From positions 1 to 38,572 of the forward strand of contig JAZDLC010000071.1 of assembly GCA_043802345.1 (NCBI GenBank): a stretch of DNA of 38,572 bases, written 5' to 3'. This document shows, one piece after another, positions 7,201 through 19,280 of this stretch. Position 1 is the stretch's first letter. Every line of letters starts with the position of its first letter. The position numbers were made by a program, and so were the translations under genes. The notes beneath the pieces are model-generated. The model saw nothing but the letters and a program-made list of their open reading frames with translations, was not told the origin of the DNA and ran no database searches. This DNA comes from JAZDLC01 sp043802345. Its GTDB lineage: Bacteria; Planctomycetota; B15-G4; JADJEK01.

Positions 7201-8031
7201 ATGCGTTTGGGCGAGATCACACTCCGTCAGGTGGGTCGTGCCATCGACCTCTACCTCGAAGTGGCGTTTCGTGAAGCAAAGACCCCGGAGAACCTGCCCC
7301 GCATCCCCGACGGGGAGAGCGACTCGATCACCTCCTGCGTCGGTGAGCTCTTCCGGGACGAGTCGTCCCAGCTGGAGGGTGGCGCGCGCTGCTTTTCCCT
7401 GCGACTCGGCAATGCGAGATACCCTTTCATGAAGTTCCTGATCCAGGAGTGCCTCTTCCGGGATGAGTTTTTCTTCGCGGTCGACACCCACGATCAGATG
7501 TTCCACGCCCAGGACGATCCGAAGCTGGCCACCCTGATGGCGTACAACCGCGAGGTGAAGGCCTCGATCGAGGCGGCCTGGGAGGGGGCCGGGCTGCCTG
7601 CCGCCTCGGGGCTCAGGGGATTGCTGGAATGCTCGCCCATTCCTCGGGAACCACGGAGGGACGTGCGGATTCTGCTCGTGGATGACACCGTGGCCGTCCA
7701 GGAGACGATTGCCCAGATGCTCGATTTCATGGGGTACGACGTCGACCTGGCCAGCGACGGCCTGGAGGCTCTCGAACTTGCGGACCCGGAGCGCCACGCG
7801 CTGATCCTCATGGATGTCGAGATGCCCCGCATGGATGGGGTGGAGGCGTGCATGGAGCTCCGCAGAGACCCGCGGCGCCGGCAGATTCCGATTCTGCTGG
7901 CGAGCGCCGGCGCGATCGAAATGGCCCGGGAGGCGTCGCCGGACGGCTACCTGGTCAAGCCGTTCCGGGCGGACGCCCTGCGGCAGTATCTCGACTCCCT
8001 GCTGGGCGAACCCGCCGGCGGCGATTCCTGA
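7201..8031 (+). CDS. Unrecognised N-terminal domain fused to a C-terminal receiver domain
   Basis: This is a 276-residue protein. Residues ~155-270 form a CheY-like receiver with the acidic pair Asp161/Asp162 (L-L-V-D-D), phospho-acceptor Asp205 (L-M-D-V-E-M-P), Ser235 and Lys253 (L-V-K-P-F), so it should be phosphorylated by a histidine kinase. Residues 1-150 are a soluble domain I do not recognise, rich in Phe and acidic residues, with R-D-E-F-F-F-A-V-D-T-H-D-Q about two-thirds along. No DNA-binding helix-turn-helix and no transmitter domain is visible, so the output is unknown. ATG 7201 is preferred, but a GTG at 7153 in the same frame is possible. No kinase gene is nearby. The 139 bp after pyrD suggest its own transcription unit, though no convincing promoter was seen there. 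Confidence 0.8.
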   Translation: MRLGEITLRQVGRAIDLYLEVAFREAKTPENLPRIPDGESDSITSCVGELFRDESSQLEGGARCFSLRLGNARYPFMKFLIQECLFRDEFFFAVDTHDQMFHAQDDPKLATLMAYNREVKASIEAAWEGAGLPAASGLRGLLECSPIPREPRRDVRILLVDDTVAVQETIAQMLDFMGYDVDLASDGLEALELADPERHALILMDVEMPRMDGVEACMELRRDPRRRQIPILLASAGAIEMAREASPDGYLVKPFRADALRQYLDSLLGEPAGGDS

Positions 8032-8072
8032 GTCAGACCGCCCCGGACAGCCCGCGACCGTCCGCCCCCGCG

Positions 8073-8101
8073 TTGACTTCCGCGCCAGCCCAGGCTAGTT
8101 T
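8073..8101 (+). promoter_or_regulatory. Predicted promoter upstream of secA
   Basis: TTGACT (8073-8078), a 17-base spacer and TAGTTT (8096-8101) predict a start near 8108. That leaves a leader of about 87 bases if translation starts at ATG 8195. The -10 match is weak; the -35 is identical to those at 1624-1629 and 28405-28410. Confidence 0.35.
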
Positions 8102-8194
8102 CGCAGGTTCGACTTGATCCAAAGAATCGCTTCGCGAGGTGGCTATTCGTCGGCCGCCCCTGGCGGCGACGAACAGGAAGAGACACCCTCCCTG

Positions 8195-11247
<3,053 letters not shown>

Positions 11248-11266
<19 letters not shown>

Positions 11267-11290
11267 TGGCTTCCGCCACCAAACTTCGGG
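11248..11290 (+). terminator. Perfect 15-bp stem-loop over the secA stop codon
   Basis: CCCGAAGTTTGGTGG (11248-11262) pairs perfectly with 11276-11290 around a 13-base loop that contains the secA stop. There is no T-run after it, so intrinsic termination is uncertain. It could also protect the 3' end of the message or limit read-through into waaA. Confidence 0.4.
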
Positions 11291-11292
11291 TC

Positions 11293-11322
11293 CGTATTCG
11301 TACCCGTGCCCGTACGCGTACG
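11293..11322 (+). repeat. Short CGTACC-type hexamer array
   Basis: Between the secA stem-loop and waaA, the sequence runs as consecutive hexamers of the form CGTATT, CGTACC, CGTGCC, CGTACG, CGTACG. A similar array in the opposite orientation occurs at about 26406-26434, sharing CCCGTGCCCGTAC. Confidence 0.5.
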
Positions 11323-11350
11323 CAAGACTGTGCGAATGAAGGGCGGTGAG

Positions 11351-12736
11351 ATGGGAACCGCTGTGGGTGCGAGCTCGGACGATCAACCTCCGCCGCGCCT
11401 CCTGCTCGCGCTCTACGACCTCCTCTTCCTCCTCGGTCTCCTCCTCGCCTCCCCCTATCTCCTCTTCCGCGCGGCCATCCGCGAACGGTACCGCACCGGC
11501 TTCTCCCAGCGCCTTTCCCTGCGCCTGCCTTCCTCACGGCGGCCAAACCGCCCCCGCATCTGGATCCACGCCGCCTCCGCCGGCGAGATGGTCGCGGTCG
11601 CGGCCCTCGTCCAGACCCTTCAGCGTCGCCGGCCCGAATTCGACGTCCTCCTCTCCAGCATGACCACCTCCGGGCTGGCGGTCGCGCGGCGACTGCTCCC
11701 CGCTCTCGAGTGCTTCCTCTCCCCCCTCGATCTCGGGCCGGTCGTCCGGAGGGTGATGAATCGGGTCGATCCGGTCGCGCTGATCCTGGTGGAACTGGAA
11801 CTGTGGCCGAATCTCCTGGCCTGCGCCGCCGCCCGCGGGGTGCGGGTGGCGGTCGCCAACGGCCGGATCGGGGAGCGCTCGGCGCGGCGGTATGCCCTGG
11901 GCCCCGTTTGGCGGTGGGTCGGGTTTCCCCTGGTGAACCTCTACGCCGTGCAGGCCGAGGCGTACGCGGGGCGCCTGCGGGCGCTGGGGGTCGCCGCGGA
12001 GAGGATCGTGGTCACCGGGAACCTGAAGCTCGACGTTGAACCAGGGAGCGGCCAGGACCGCGCCTCTGTCCGGGCGGATCTCGGCTTCGGGCCGGAGGTC
12101 CAGGTGGTGGTCGCCGGCTCGACTCACCCGGGCGAGGAGGCGCTGATCGGGGCGGCGATCGCCTCCTTGCAGCGGGACTTCGACGGCAGGCTCCGGCTGG
12201 TGATTGCTCCCCGGCACAAGGAGCGACTTGCGGATGCCACGGCGGACCTCCAGAATGCCGGGCTCGATCCGGTTTGTCTGTCGCGGTTTCGCGGCGGTGA
12301 GGCCGGATCGGTTGTCGTGGTCGATACCATGGGCGAGCTGGCCGGACTCTACCTGGCAGCCGACCTGGCCATTGTCGGCGGCACCCTGATTCCGGGCATC
12401 GGCGGGCACAATGTGTTCGAGCCGGTCCTGGCGGGGGCGCGGACCCTGGTCGGGAAATACCATGGAAACGTGCGTTCCGATGTGCTCTTCCTGGAAGAGA
12501 TCGGCGCGCTGGAGGTTACAGAAAGCGCCGGGTTGCACGCTCGCTTGCGTGAGTTGCTCCGTGCCGGGACGACCGGCCTGGAGGAGACCACCCGCGTGAA
12601 ACTGGCGGCTGCCCGGGGCGCCGCGGAACGGACCTGCGACCAGATCGAGGCGTTCTGCTTGAGTGCAGTCTCTGGGCTGGCCGATGGTCGCAGAGGACAG
12701 CAAGAAAGCAGCGGGCCATCGACGCATCAGGATTGA
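11351..12736 (+). CDS. waaA: 3-deoxy-D-manno-octulosonic acid (Kdo) transferase
   Basis: WaaA (KdtA) adds Kdo from CMP-Kdo to lipid IVA at the cytoplasmic face of the inner membrane, an essential step of LPS assembly. The 461-residue protein has an N-terminal hydrophobic anchor (about 15-37), the acceptor-side motif H-A-A-S-A-G-E-M with the conserved glutamate, the middle block G-N-L-K-L-D, and the C-terminal donor-binding region G-G-T-L-I-P-G-I-G-G-H-N-V-F-E-P. This is a GT-B, family 30 glycosyltransferase. ATG 11351 is chosen because an A-G-G-G-C-G-G Shine-Dalgarno sequence lies just upstream; ATG 11336 is an alternative. It shows that the organism probably makes lipid A with Kdo. No other LPS gene is adjacent. 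Confidence 0.93.
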   Translation: MGTAVGASSDDQPPPRLLLALYDLLFLLGLLLASPYLLFRAAIRERYRTGFSQRLSLRLPSSRRPNRPRIWIHAASAGEMVAVAALVQTLQRRRPEFDVLLSSMTTSGLAVARRLLPALECFLSPLDLGPVVRRVMNRVDPVALILVELELWPNLLACAAARGVRVAVANGRIGERSARRYALGPVWRWVGFPLVNLYAVQAEAYAGRLRALGVAAERIVVTGNLKLDVEPGSGQDRASVRADLGFGPEVQVVVAGSTHPGEEALIGAAIASLQRDFDGRLRLVIAPRHKERLADATADLQNAGLDPVCLSRFRGGEAGSVVVVDTMGELAGLYLAADLAIVGGTLIPGIGGHNVFEPVLAGARTLVGKYHGNVRSDVLFLEEIGALEVTESAGLHARLRELLRAGTTGLEETTRVKLAAARGAAERTCDQIEAFCLSAVSGLADGRRGQQESSGPSTHQD

Positions 12737-12783
12737 ATCTCACGGGCCGGGAGGCCCGGAACTGAATCGGAAGGAATCGCTAC

Positions 12784-13947
12784 ATGTCAGATCGTCTTCT
12801 CTTCACCTCCGAGTCGGTCGGGATGGGACATCCTGACAAGGTTGCCGACCAGATCTCGGACGCCATCGTGGACGCGCTGCTGGCCCAGGACCCGAACTCC
12901 AGGATTGCTTGCGAGACCCTGGTGACCACTGGTTTGTGCGTGATCTCGGGAGAGATCAGCACCCGAGCCATCGTGGACTATGCCCAGATCGCCCGGGACA
13001 CGATCAACCGGATCGGCTACACCGATGATGACTACGGCATCTGCGGCAACACGGCCGGCGTGCTGGTGGCGGTCCACTCCCAGTCCGCGGACATCTCCCA
13101 GGGAGTCACCGCGGGCGAGGGGCTCCACAAGGAGCAGGGCGCGGGCGACCAGGGGATGATGTTCGGCTTCGCCTGCCGGGAGACTCCCGAGCTGATGCCG
13201 ATGCCGATCATGTTCGCTCACCGGCTGGTGGAGAAGCTGGCGGACCTCCGGTTCAAGAACCGGATCAAGTGGCTCCGGCCGGACAGCAAGTCGCAGGTCA
13301 CCGTGGAGTATGTGAACGGCAAGCCGACCCGGGTCGATGCCGTGGTGATCTCCACCCAGCACAATCCGGATGTCCGCCACGGGACGATTCGCAAGACGGT
13401 CATCGATCAGGTGATCAAGAAGGTCATCCCGGCCCGCCTGCTGGACGGCAAGACGAAGATCCATGTCAATCCGACCGGGCGGTTCGTGGTGGGGGGGCCG
13501 CACGGCGACACCGGCCTCACCGGCCGCAAGATCATCGTCGACACCTACGGCGGCATGGGGCGACACGGCGGCGGGGCCTTCTCCGGCAAGGATCCCTCCA
13601 AGGTCGACCGGAGCGCCGCCTACGCGGCCCGCTGGGTAGCCAAGAACATCGTCGCCGCGAAGCTGGCGGACAGGTGCGAGCTGCAGGTGGCGTACGCCAT
13701 CGGCCTGGCCGACCCGGTCTCGCTGTACGTCGACACCTTCGGCACCGGCAAGGTCCCCGAGGAGAAGATCCTGGAGGCGGTGCGGAAGCACTTCGACCTG
13801 CGGCCGGCGGGGATCATCAAGGCGCTCAATTTGCGGCGGCCGATCTTCTTCGAAACGGCCCGCCACGGGCACTTCGGGCGCAAGGGATTCGCCTGGGAGC
13901 AGACCGACAAGGCGGCAGTCCTGCGCAAGAGCTGCGGTCTCAAGTAA
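12784..13947 (+). CDS. metK: S-adenosylmethionine synthetase
   Basis: MetK makes SAM from methionine and ATP, releasing phosphate and diphosphate. At 387 aa it has the normal bacterial length. Visible signatures are F-T-S-E-S-V-G-M-G-H-P-D-K at the N-terminus (ATP and Mg2+ binding), the family pattern G-A-G-D-Q-G-M-M-F-G, and G-G-G-A-F-S-G-K-D-P-S-K-V-D-R-S-A in the phosphate-binding loop. The start has a good Shine-Dalgarno sequence, GGAAGGA, 5 to 8 bases upstream. It follows waaA after 47 bp; a 6-bp hairpin (12743-12748 with 12753-12758) lies in this gap, but there is no room for a SAM riboswitch. SAM feeds methylations, including prepilin N-methylation for the pseudopilins encoded in this window. 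Confidence 0.97.
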   Translation: MSDRLLFTSESVGMGHPDKVADQISDAIVDALLAQDPNSRIACETLVTTGLCVISGEISTRAIVDYAQIARDTINRIGYTDDDYGICGNTAGVLVAVHSQSADISQGVTAGEGLHKEQGAGDQGMMFGFACRETPELMPMPIMFAHRLVEKLADLRFKNRIKWLRPDSKSQVTVEYVNGKPTRVDAVVISTQHNPDVRHGTIRKTVIDQVIKKVIPARLLDGKTKIHVNPTGRFVVGGPHGDTGLTGRKIIVDTYGGMGRHGGGAFSGKDPSKVDRSAAYAARWVAKNIVAAKLADRCELQVAYAIGLADPVSLYVDTFGTGKVPEEKILEAVRKHFDLRPAGIIKALNLRRPIFFETARHGHFGRKGFAWEQTDKAAVLRKSCGLK

Positions 13948-13975
13948 ACACAGTGGAATTCACCGTTTGCAGGAC

Positions 13976-14003
13976 TTGCATCGGGGAATCCGCTGGTTAC
14001 CAT
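13976..14003 (+). promoter_or_regulatory. Predicted promoter of the pseudopilin gene
   Basis: TTGCAT (13976-13981), a 16-base spacer and TACCAT (13998-14003) give a start near 14010 and a leader of about 63 bases before ATG 14073. The -10 TACCAT recurs at 28428-28433. Confidence 0.4.
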
Positions 14004-14072
14004 GAGCCGTTCGGTGCGGTAGAGAGGGTCGTCCTCGGACCGATTCCTCTACCCCTTCGAGAGTTCCCAACC

Positions 14073-14702
14073 ATGCCCAGACCACGACAATCCGGCTTCT
14101 CCCTGATCGAGATCCTCGTGGTGATCACCATCATCGCCGCCCTGGTCGGTCTGGCCACGCCGATCATCCAGAACGCCCTGGACAAGTCCCGGGTGGTGAC
14201 CTGTTCGGCCCACCTGAGCGACATCGGCAAGGAGATGTTCGTCTGGAAGGGACGCCACAAGGATCATTGGCCCAGGGAATCGGGCATCCGCTTCCTGCTG
14301 GTCCTGCACAAGGATGGCATGGTGGAAGGGAAGGACTGCGCCGTCTTCCTCTGCCCCGGCACCGAGGATATCAACTGGACCAAGGAGAACCGCGATCCGG
14401 GGTCGACCTACCAGGATTGGGATGACATCGATCCCATGACGATCTCGTACGCCGGCCGGGACGGGAAGAACTTCTCGATCAACAAGAACAAAGAGAACAA
14501 GGAAGTGATTGCCGCGGACGACAACGACGGCCGCAACAATCACAAGTTCACCACCAACTTTCTCTACGCGGACGGCTCCGTCGCGTCCTACGACATCAAT
14601 GCCGATGTGATCGACGCGGGGATCGAACTGGACGGCCTGGATTACATCCCGGTCGGTCCTGATTCACCGATGGAACTGTTACAGAAACTTCAACTCGACT
14701 GA
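14073..14702 (+). CDS. Type II pseudopilin-like protein with H-X9-DG motif
   Basis: This 209-residue protein begins with a class III prepilin signal: a short basic leader, then cleavage after Gly in Q-S-G/F-S-L-I-E-I-L-V-V, with the glutamate at +5 and a hydrophobic helix. Prepilin peptidase should cleave and methylate it. Near the C-terminus His is followed by exactly nine residues and then Asp-Gly (ending F-L-Y-A-D-G-S-V). I recall this H-X9-DG signature from large pseudopilin-like families in Planctomycetes and related phyla. The central part has a cysteine pair and a long Asn/Lys/Asp-rich stretch. It stands far from the gsp cluster, which has its own GspG to GspJ, so it is probably a surface or matrix pseudopilin of unknown role. 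The open frame continues upstream inside metK; ATG 14073 gives the proper short leader. Confidence 0.8.
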   Translation: MPRPRQSGFSLIEILVVITIIAALVGLATPIIQNALDKSRVVTCSAHLSDIGKEMFVWKGRHKDHWPRESGIRFLLVLHKDGMVEGKDCAVFLCPGTEDINWTKENRDPGSTYQDWDDIDPMTISYAGRDGKNFSINKNKENKEVIAADDNDGRNNHKFTTNFLYADGSVASYDINADVIDAGIELDGLDYIPVGPDSPMELLQKLQLD

Positions 14703-14740
14703 GGCCCTGAGCTACGAAACCTCCTGGGAGGAGACTGCAG

Positions 14741-15355
14741 ATGCGGTGCTTCACGCTACTCTTGACCGCCAGTTGCCTGGCCCTCGCCCTGGCCGGCGAT
14801 GCTTCCGCCAAGAGCGCCCTGCGCTGGAAGCTGGACATCAAGCCGGACGAGAGCGGGCGCAACCCCTCCGGCCGGGTCCACGTGACGCCGAACGAGGGAC
14901 CGCAGCAGACCTACTGGTTCTTCGTCTACACGATCAAGAACACCCACGACGAGGCGGTCCCCCTGCAGCTCCATATCCGGGCGGAGACCGACGCCTCCGA
15001 GTTGGTCTACAGCGAGGGGTACTACCCCCGCGCGCTGGCCAGGATCCGGAATAAGTACGGCGACGACGTCAAGGACAACCTCTCGCTCCAGGGGTACGAG
15101 ATTGCTCCCGGCGAGACCGTCCGGGCGGTCGCCGTCTATCAATTCAGAAGGCCTGACAGCCGCGAGTTCGAGGAACGGATGGACCGGATCAAGCTGCGGG
15201 TGCATGGCTACGCCGATCCGGTGAAGAAGATCGGCAGCATCTTCATGGTCGAGAATCTCGAACTCTGGATGCACTACGAGAAGAAGGGCGACCAGTTCTC
15301 GCCGAACCGTGAGTCGGTCACCTACGTGGGCTCCGAGGAGAGCGTCGTCGAGTAG
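14741..15355 (+). CDS. Secreted protein of unknown function
   Basis: This 204-residue protein has a clear Sec signal peptide (M-R-C-F-T-L-L-L-T-A, hydrophobic core, cleavage probably after D-A-S-A). The mature part looks like one beta-rich domain, with aromatic Y-W-F-F-V-Y-T followed by I-K-N and a second block I-A-P-G-E-T-V-R-A-V-A-V-Y that resembles immunoglobulin-like or DUF11-type strands. I do not recognise the family. A strong Shine-Dalgarno sequence, GGGAGGAG, lies 7 bases before the ATG. It follows the pseudopilin gene after 38 bp on the same strand, so the two may be co-expressed and both exported. Confidence 0.75.
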   Translation: MRCFTLLLTASCLALALAGDASAKSALRWKLDIKPDESGRNPSGRVHVTPNEGPQQTYWFFVYTIKNTHDEAVPLQLHIRAETDASELVYSEGYYPRALARIRNKYGDDVKDNLSLQGYEIAPGETVRAVAVYQFRRPDSREFEERMDRIKLRVHGYADPVKKIGSIFMVENLELWMHYEKKGDQFSPNRESVTYVGSEESVVE

Positions 15356-15381
15356 CGGGCCGCTTCGAGCGGAACTGTCTC

Positions 15382-16812
15382 GTGCGCCTGACCAAGATCT
15401 GCGCCACCATCGGACCGGCCACGGAGAGCGAGGCCGCGTTGGTGGCGTTGGTGCTTGCAGGGATGGACGTCGCCCGGCTGAACTTCTCCCACGGTGATCT
15501 GGAAGCTCACGCCCGGGTGGTCCAGCGGCTGCGAAAGGCGGCCAGGAAGGCCGACCGGCCGATCGCGATCCTGCAGGACTTGCAGGGCCCGCGGATCCGG
15601 GTGGGGAAGCTGGCGGGGGGCGGTCTCGACCTCGCCAGGGGAGACCGGCTGCTCCTTTCGGGGCGGAGCAGCCCGGTGCGCGGCAAGGAGGGGCCGGTGC
15701 CGATCCCGGTGACCTACCGGAAGCTCCCCCAGGAAGTGCTGCCGGGACAGAGGATCCTGCTGAAGGACGGGACCATTCAACTGCGGGCGCTTTCCTCCGG
15801 CCCGTCCGGCCTGCTGGCAGAGGTCCTGTCTGGCGGGCGCCTGACCTCCGGAGCGGGCCTCAACGCCCCGGACTCGGTGCTTGACGTGCCGGCGCTGACG
15901 CGGCGGGATCGGAACCATCTCCTGGCCGGCGCCGAGATGGGGATCGACGCCGTGGCGCTTTCCTTCGTGCGCGATCGGCAGGACATCGTGCGGGCGCGCC
16001 GGATCCTGCAGGGCGCCGGGAGGAAGTCGCAGATCGTGGCCAAGATCGAGCGCCAGGAGGCGATCGAGCATCTGGAGGGGATCCTGCTTGAGGCGGACGG
16101 GGTCATCGTGGCTCGCGGCGATCTGGGAGTGGAGTGCTCGCTGGAGGCGGTTCCCCTGCTCCAGAAGGAGATCATCTCCCGCGCGCTCGCTTCGAGCTGC
16201 TTCAGCATGACGGCGACCCAGATGCTCGAGTCGATGACGGTCAACCCCACACCGACCCGGGCCGAGGTCTCCGACGTGGCGAACGCGATCCTGGAGGGCA
16301 GCGACGCGATCATGCTGTCGGGTGAAACCGCCGTGGGCGCCCACCCGGTGAAAGCCGTGGAGACCATGGACCGGATCGCCCGCAAGATCGAGGCGGGCGC
16401 GCGGGGATCCTTCCATGCGGACGCCCTGGCAAACTCCCGGCCGGATGAGTTCCTGAATGCGCTGGCCCGGTCCGCGACGGAACTGGCGCTCTACTCGGGC
16501 GCGGTGGCCCTGGTCGCCTTCACGCACGAGGGGGCCGTGGCGGGGCTGCTTTCCCACTGCCGGCCGGGCCTGCCGATCTTCGCCTTCACCGGCAGCGAGG
16601 AGGTCTGCCGCCGGCTCGCCATGTACCGCGGGGTCCGGGCCCGGAAGATCAGGGAAGGGCGCACTCTCGAAGGGCTGTTCGACCGGGGGATGAAGGAACT
16701 CCAGAAGGAAGGCCTGGTCCGGCAAGGAGACGTGCTGGTCGCGGTGGGGGGGCGTTGGATGAGGCACGGCGCCGCCAACACTCTCAAGGTCTGCCGGGTG
16801 TCCGCTCCTTGA
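15382..16812 (+). CDS. pyk: Pyruvate kinase
   Basis: Pyruvate kinase converts phosphoenolpyruvate and ADP to pyruvate and ATP, the last step of glycolysis. The 476-residue protein starts with GTG and reads L-T-K-I-C-A-T-I-G-P-A. It has R-L-N-F-S-H-G-D, the D-L-Q-G-P-R-I-R-V-G block, the catalytic-lysine block V-A-K-I-E-R-Q-E-A-I, the metal and substrate loop V-A-R-G-D-L-G-V-E, and M-T-A-T-Q-M-L-E-S-M followed by P-T-R-A-E-V-S-D-V-A-N-A. The C-terminal allosteric domain is present. The GTG start has G-A-G-C-G-G-A about nine bases upstream. The end overlaps the convergent dcd gene by 29 bp. Confidence 0.95.
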   Translation: MRLTKICATIGPATESEAALVALVLAGMDVARLNFSHGDLEAHARVVQRLRKAARKADRPIAILQDLQGPRIRVGKLAGGGLDLARGDRLLLSGRSSPVRGKEGPVPIPVTYRKLPQEVLPGQRILLKDGTIQLRALSSGPSGLLAEVLSGGRLTSGAGLNAPDSVLDVPALTRRDRNHLLAGAEMGIDAVALSFVRDRQDIVRARRILQGAGRKSQIVAKIERQEAIEHLEGILLEADGVIVARGDLGVECSLEAVPLLQKEIISRALASSCFSMTATQMLESMTVNPTPTRAEVSDVANAILEGSDAIMLSGETAVGAHPVKAVETMDRIARKIEAGARGSFHADALANSRPDEFLNALARSATELALYSGAVALVAFTHEGAVAGLLSHCRPGLPIFAFTGSEEVCRRLAMYRGVRARKIREGRTLEGLFDRGMKELQKEGLVRQGDVLVAVGGRWMRHGAANTLKVCRVSAP

Positions 16813-17908
16813 ACTGCTTCGCCAGCGACAGCCCCTGATGCGCGTATGACGAAGCGGTGCCGGCCCCGCCGTAGAGCCTCGTGCAGGGCCGCGTGGTGCG
16901 GGAGAACTCCAGCTTGAAGAGGACCTGCCCGTCCTCGATGAGGAACGGCACGTCGTGCGGCCTGATCTCCAGCACCGCGCGCGTGCCCTCCAGCTCTCCC
17001 CGCTCGCCATGGCCGAAGCCGGCGTCGAAGAAGCCGGCGTAGTTGGTCCTGAGTTCTCCCACGCCCACGTCGTACGCCGTCATCTCCGCCGCCAGATGGG
17101 GCGGCACCCGGATCCTCTCCCTGGAGGCGAAGATGTAGAACTCTTCCGGCTCCAGCAGGTACTGTCCGCCCGCTTCGGGAAGCGGTTCGAAGAAGGCGAG
17201 TGGATCATGCCCCGCGACCGCGCTCAGGTCGATGACATCGGTGAAGCGCCGGGCCTTGTAGCCGACGATTCCGTCCGGCCGGTCGCTCCTGAGCGAGATG
17301 CGCAGGTAGAACCCGCCGTCCACGACCACCTCGTCGGCCCGTGGAGGGTGGCCGTCCGGGAGGATCAGAACCCGATGGGTCTGGTGCTCGAGCAGGTGAT
17401 CCTGGTCGGAGAGGCCGGGGGCTCCGGTGAGGAACCGCACCTGGTTCAGCCGTTCTCCAGCCCGGATCCGCACCGGAAACGACCGCGGCATGACCTCCAG
17501 ATAGAGCGGGCCCTGGTACCCGTCGGGGATGTCGTCGAAGCGGGCATGGCGGTCGGCGATGACGCGCGTGAAGATGTCGAGCCTGCCGGTGGACGATTTC
17601 GGATTGCAGCGGGCCCGCACGCCCTCGGGCAGGGCCAGGCGTTCCACCAGCGGCACCAGGAAGATCTGTCCCGGCTCCAGCACGAAGCCGCCCTCGAGGT
17701 CGACGTCGTACAGGACCAGGTCCCGCAGCCTTTCCGCAACCTTCGCCTGCCCCGGAAGGAAGCCGGCCCGGATGCGATGGGCGAAGGAGCCGAGGCGCAA
17801 ATCGAGCGAGGTCGGCTGCACCTGGTCGGATTGCAGTTCGGGCCGGCTGCCGATTCCGCCTGAGCGGCTCAGTGCCTCGATCTCGGTGTGCGTCAGAATG
17901 CCATCCAT
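16784..17908 (-). CDS. dcd: dCTP deaminase, double-domain (long) type
   Basis: It deaminates dCTP to dUTP, the precursor of dTMP. The 374-residue protein is about twice the length of E. coli Dcd and corresponds to the long 2'-deoxycytidine 5'-triphosphate deaminase family. Two dUTPase-like halves are visible. The N-terminal half (about 1-180) has C-N-P-K-S-S-T-G-R and Y-L-E-V; the C-terminal half (about 190-374) has Y-D-V-G-V-G-E-L-R-T-N-Y and A-V-L-E-I. Each keeps a glutamate where the short enzyme has its catalytic one. ATG 17908 begins M-D-G-I-L-T-H; the open frame continues upstream without further similarity. It lies divergent from sucC, with 199 bp between the starts, and overlaps the end of pyk by 29 bp. 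Confidence 0.88.
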   Translation of the reverse strand: MDGILTHTEIEALSRSGGIGSRPELQSDQVQPTSLDLRLGSFAHRIRAGFLPGQAKVAERLRDLVLYDVDLEGGFVLEPGQIFLVPLVERLALPEGVRARCNPKSSTGRLDIFTRVIADRHARFDDIPDGYQGPLYLEVMPRSFPVRIRAGERLNQVRFLTGAPGLSDQDHLLEHQTHRVLILPDGHPPRADEVVVDGGFYLRISLRSDRPDGIVGYKARRFTDVIDLSAVAGHDPLAFFEPLPEAGGQYLLEPEEFYIFASRERIRVPPHLAAEMTAYDVGVGELRTNYAGFFDAGFGHGERGELEGTRAVLEIRPHDVPFLIEDGQVLFKLEFSRTTRPCTRLYGGAGTASSYAHQGLSLAKQFKERTPGRP

Positions 17909-18017
17909 GGGGTCCGATTGTAGGCCCGTGGACCGCCGCCTGTCCCGGTTCGTGCCGCTCTTTGGCGCCCGATTTCTCGTGGTGGCACGGAAGACCGTCG
18001 CGGGCCGGGATTCCGGT

Positions 18018-18045
18018 TTGATCCACTTCCAGCCGGGAATAAACT
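18018..18045 (+). promoter_or_regulatory. Predicted promoter of the sucCD run
   Basis: TTGATC (18018-18023), a 16-base spacer and TAAACT (18040-18045) predict a start near 18052, about 56 bases before the sucC ATG. It lies in the divergent dcd-sucC region. A G-C-C-C-G-A-A-A-G-G-G-C hairpin follows in the leader. Confidence 0.4.
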
Positions 18046-18107
18046 GGCCCCTTCCCATTCTCTGCCCGAAAGGGCGGAAACCCCGATGCGAGAGCACAGA
18101 TCCCCAA

Positions 18108-19276
<1,169 letters not shown>

Positions 19277-19280
<4 letters not shown>

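Noticed and set aside
12737..12783. SAM riboswitch in front of metK
   Set aside because: Only 47 bases separate waaA and metK. A single 6-bp hairpin is present, far too little for any known SAM aptamer.
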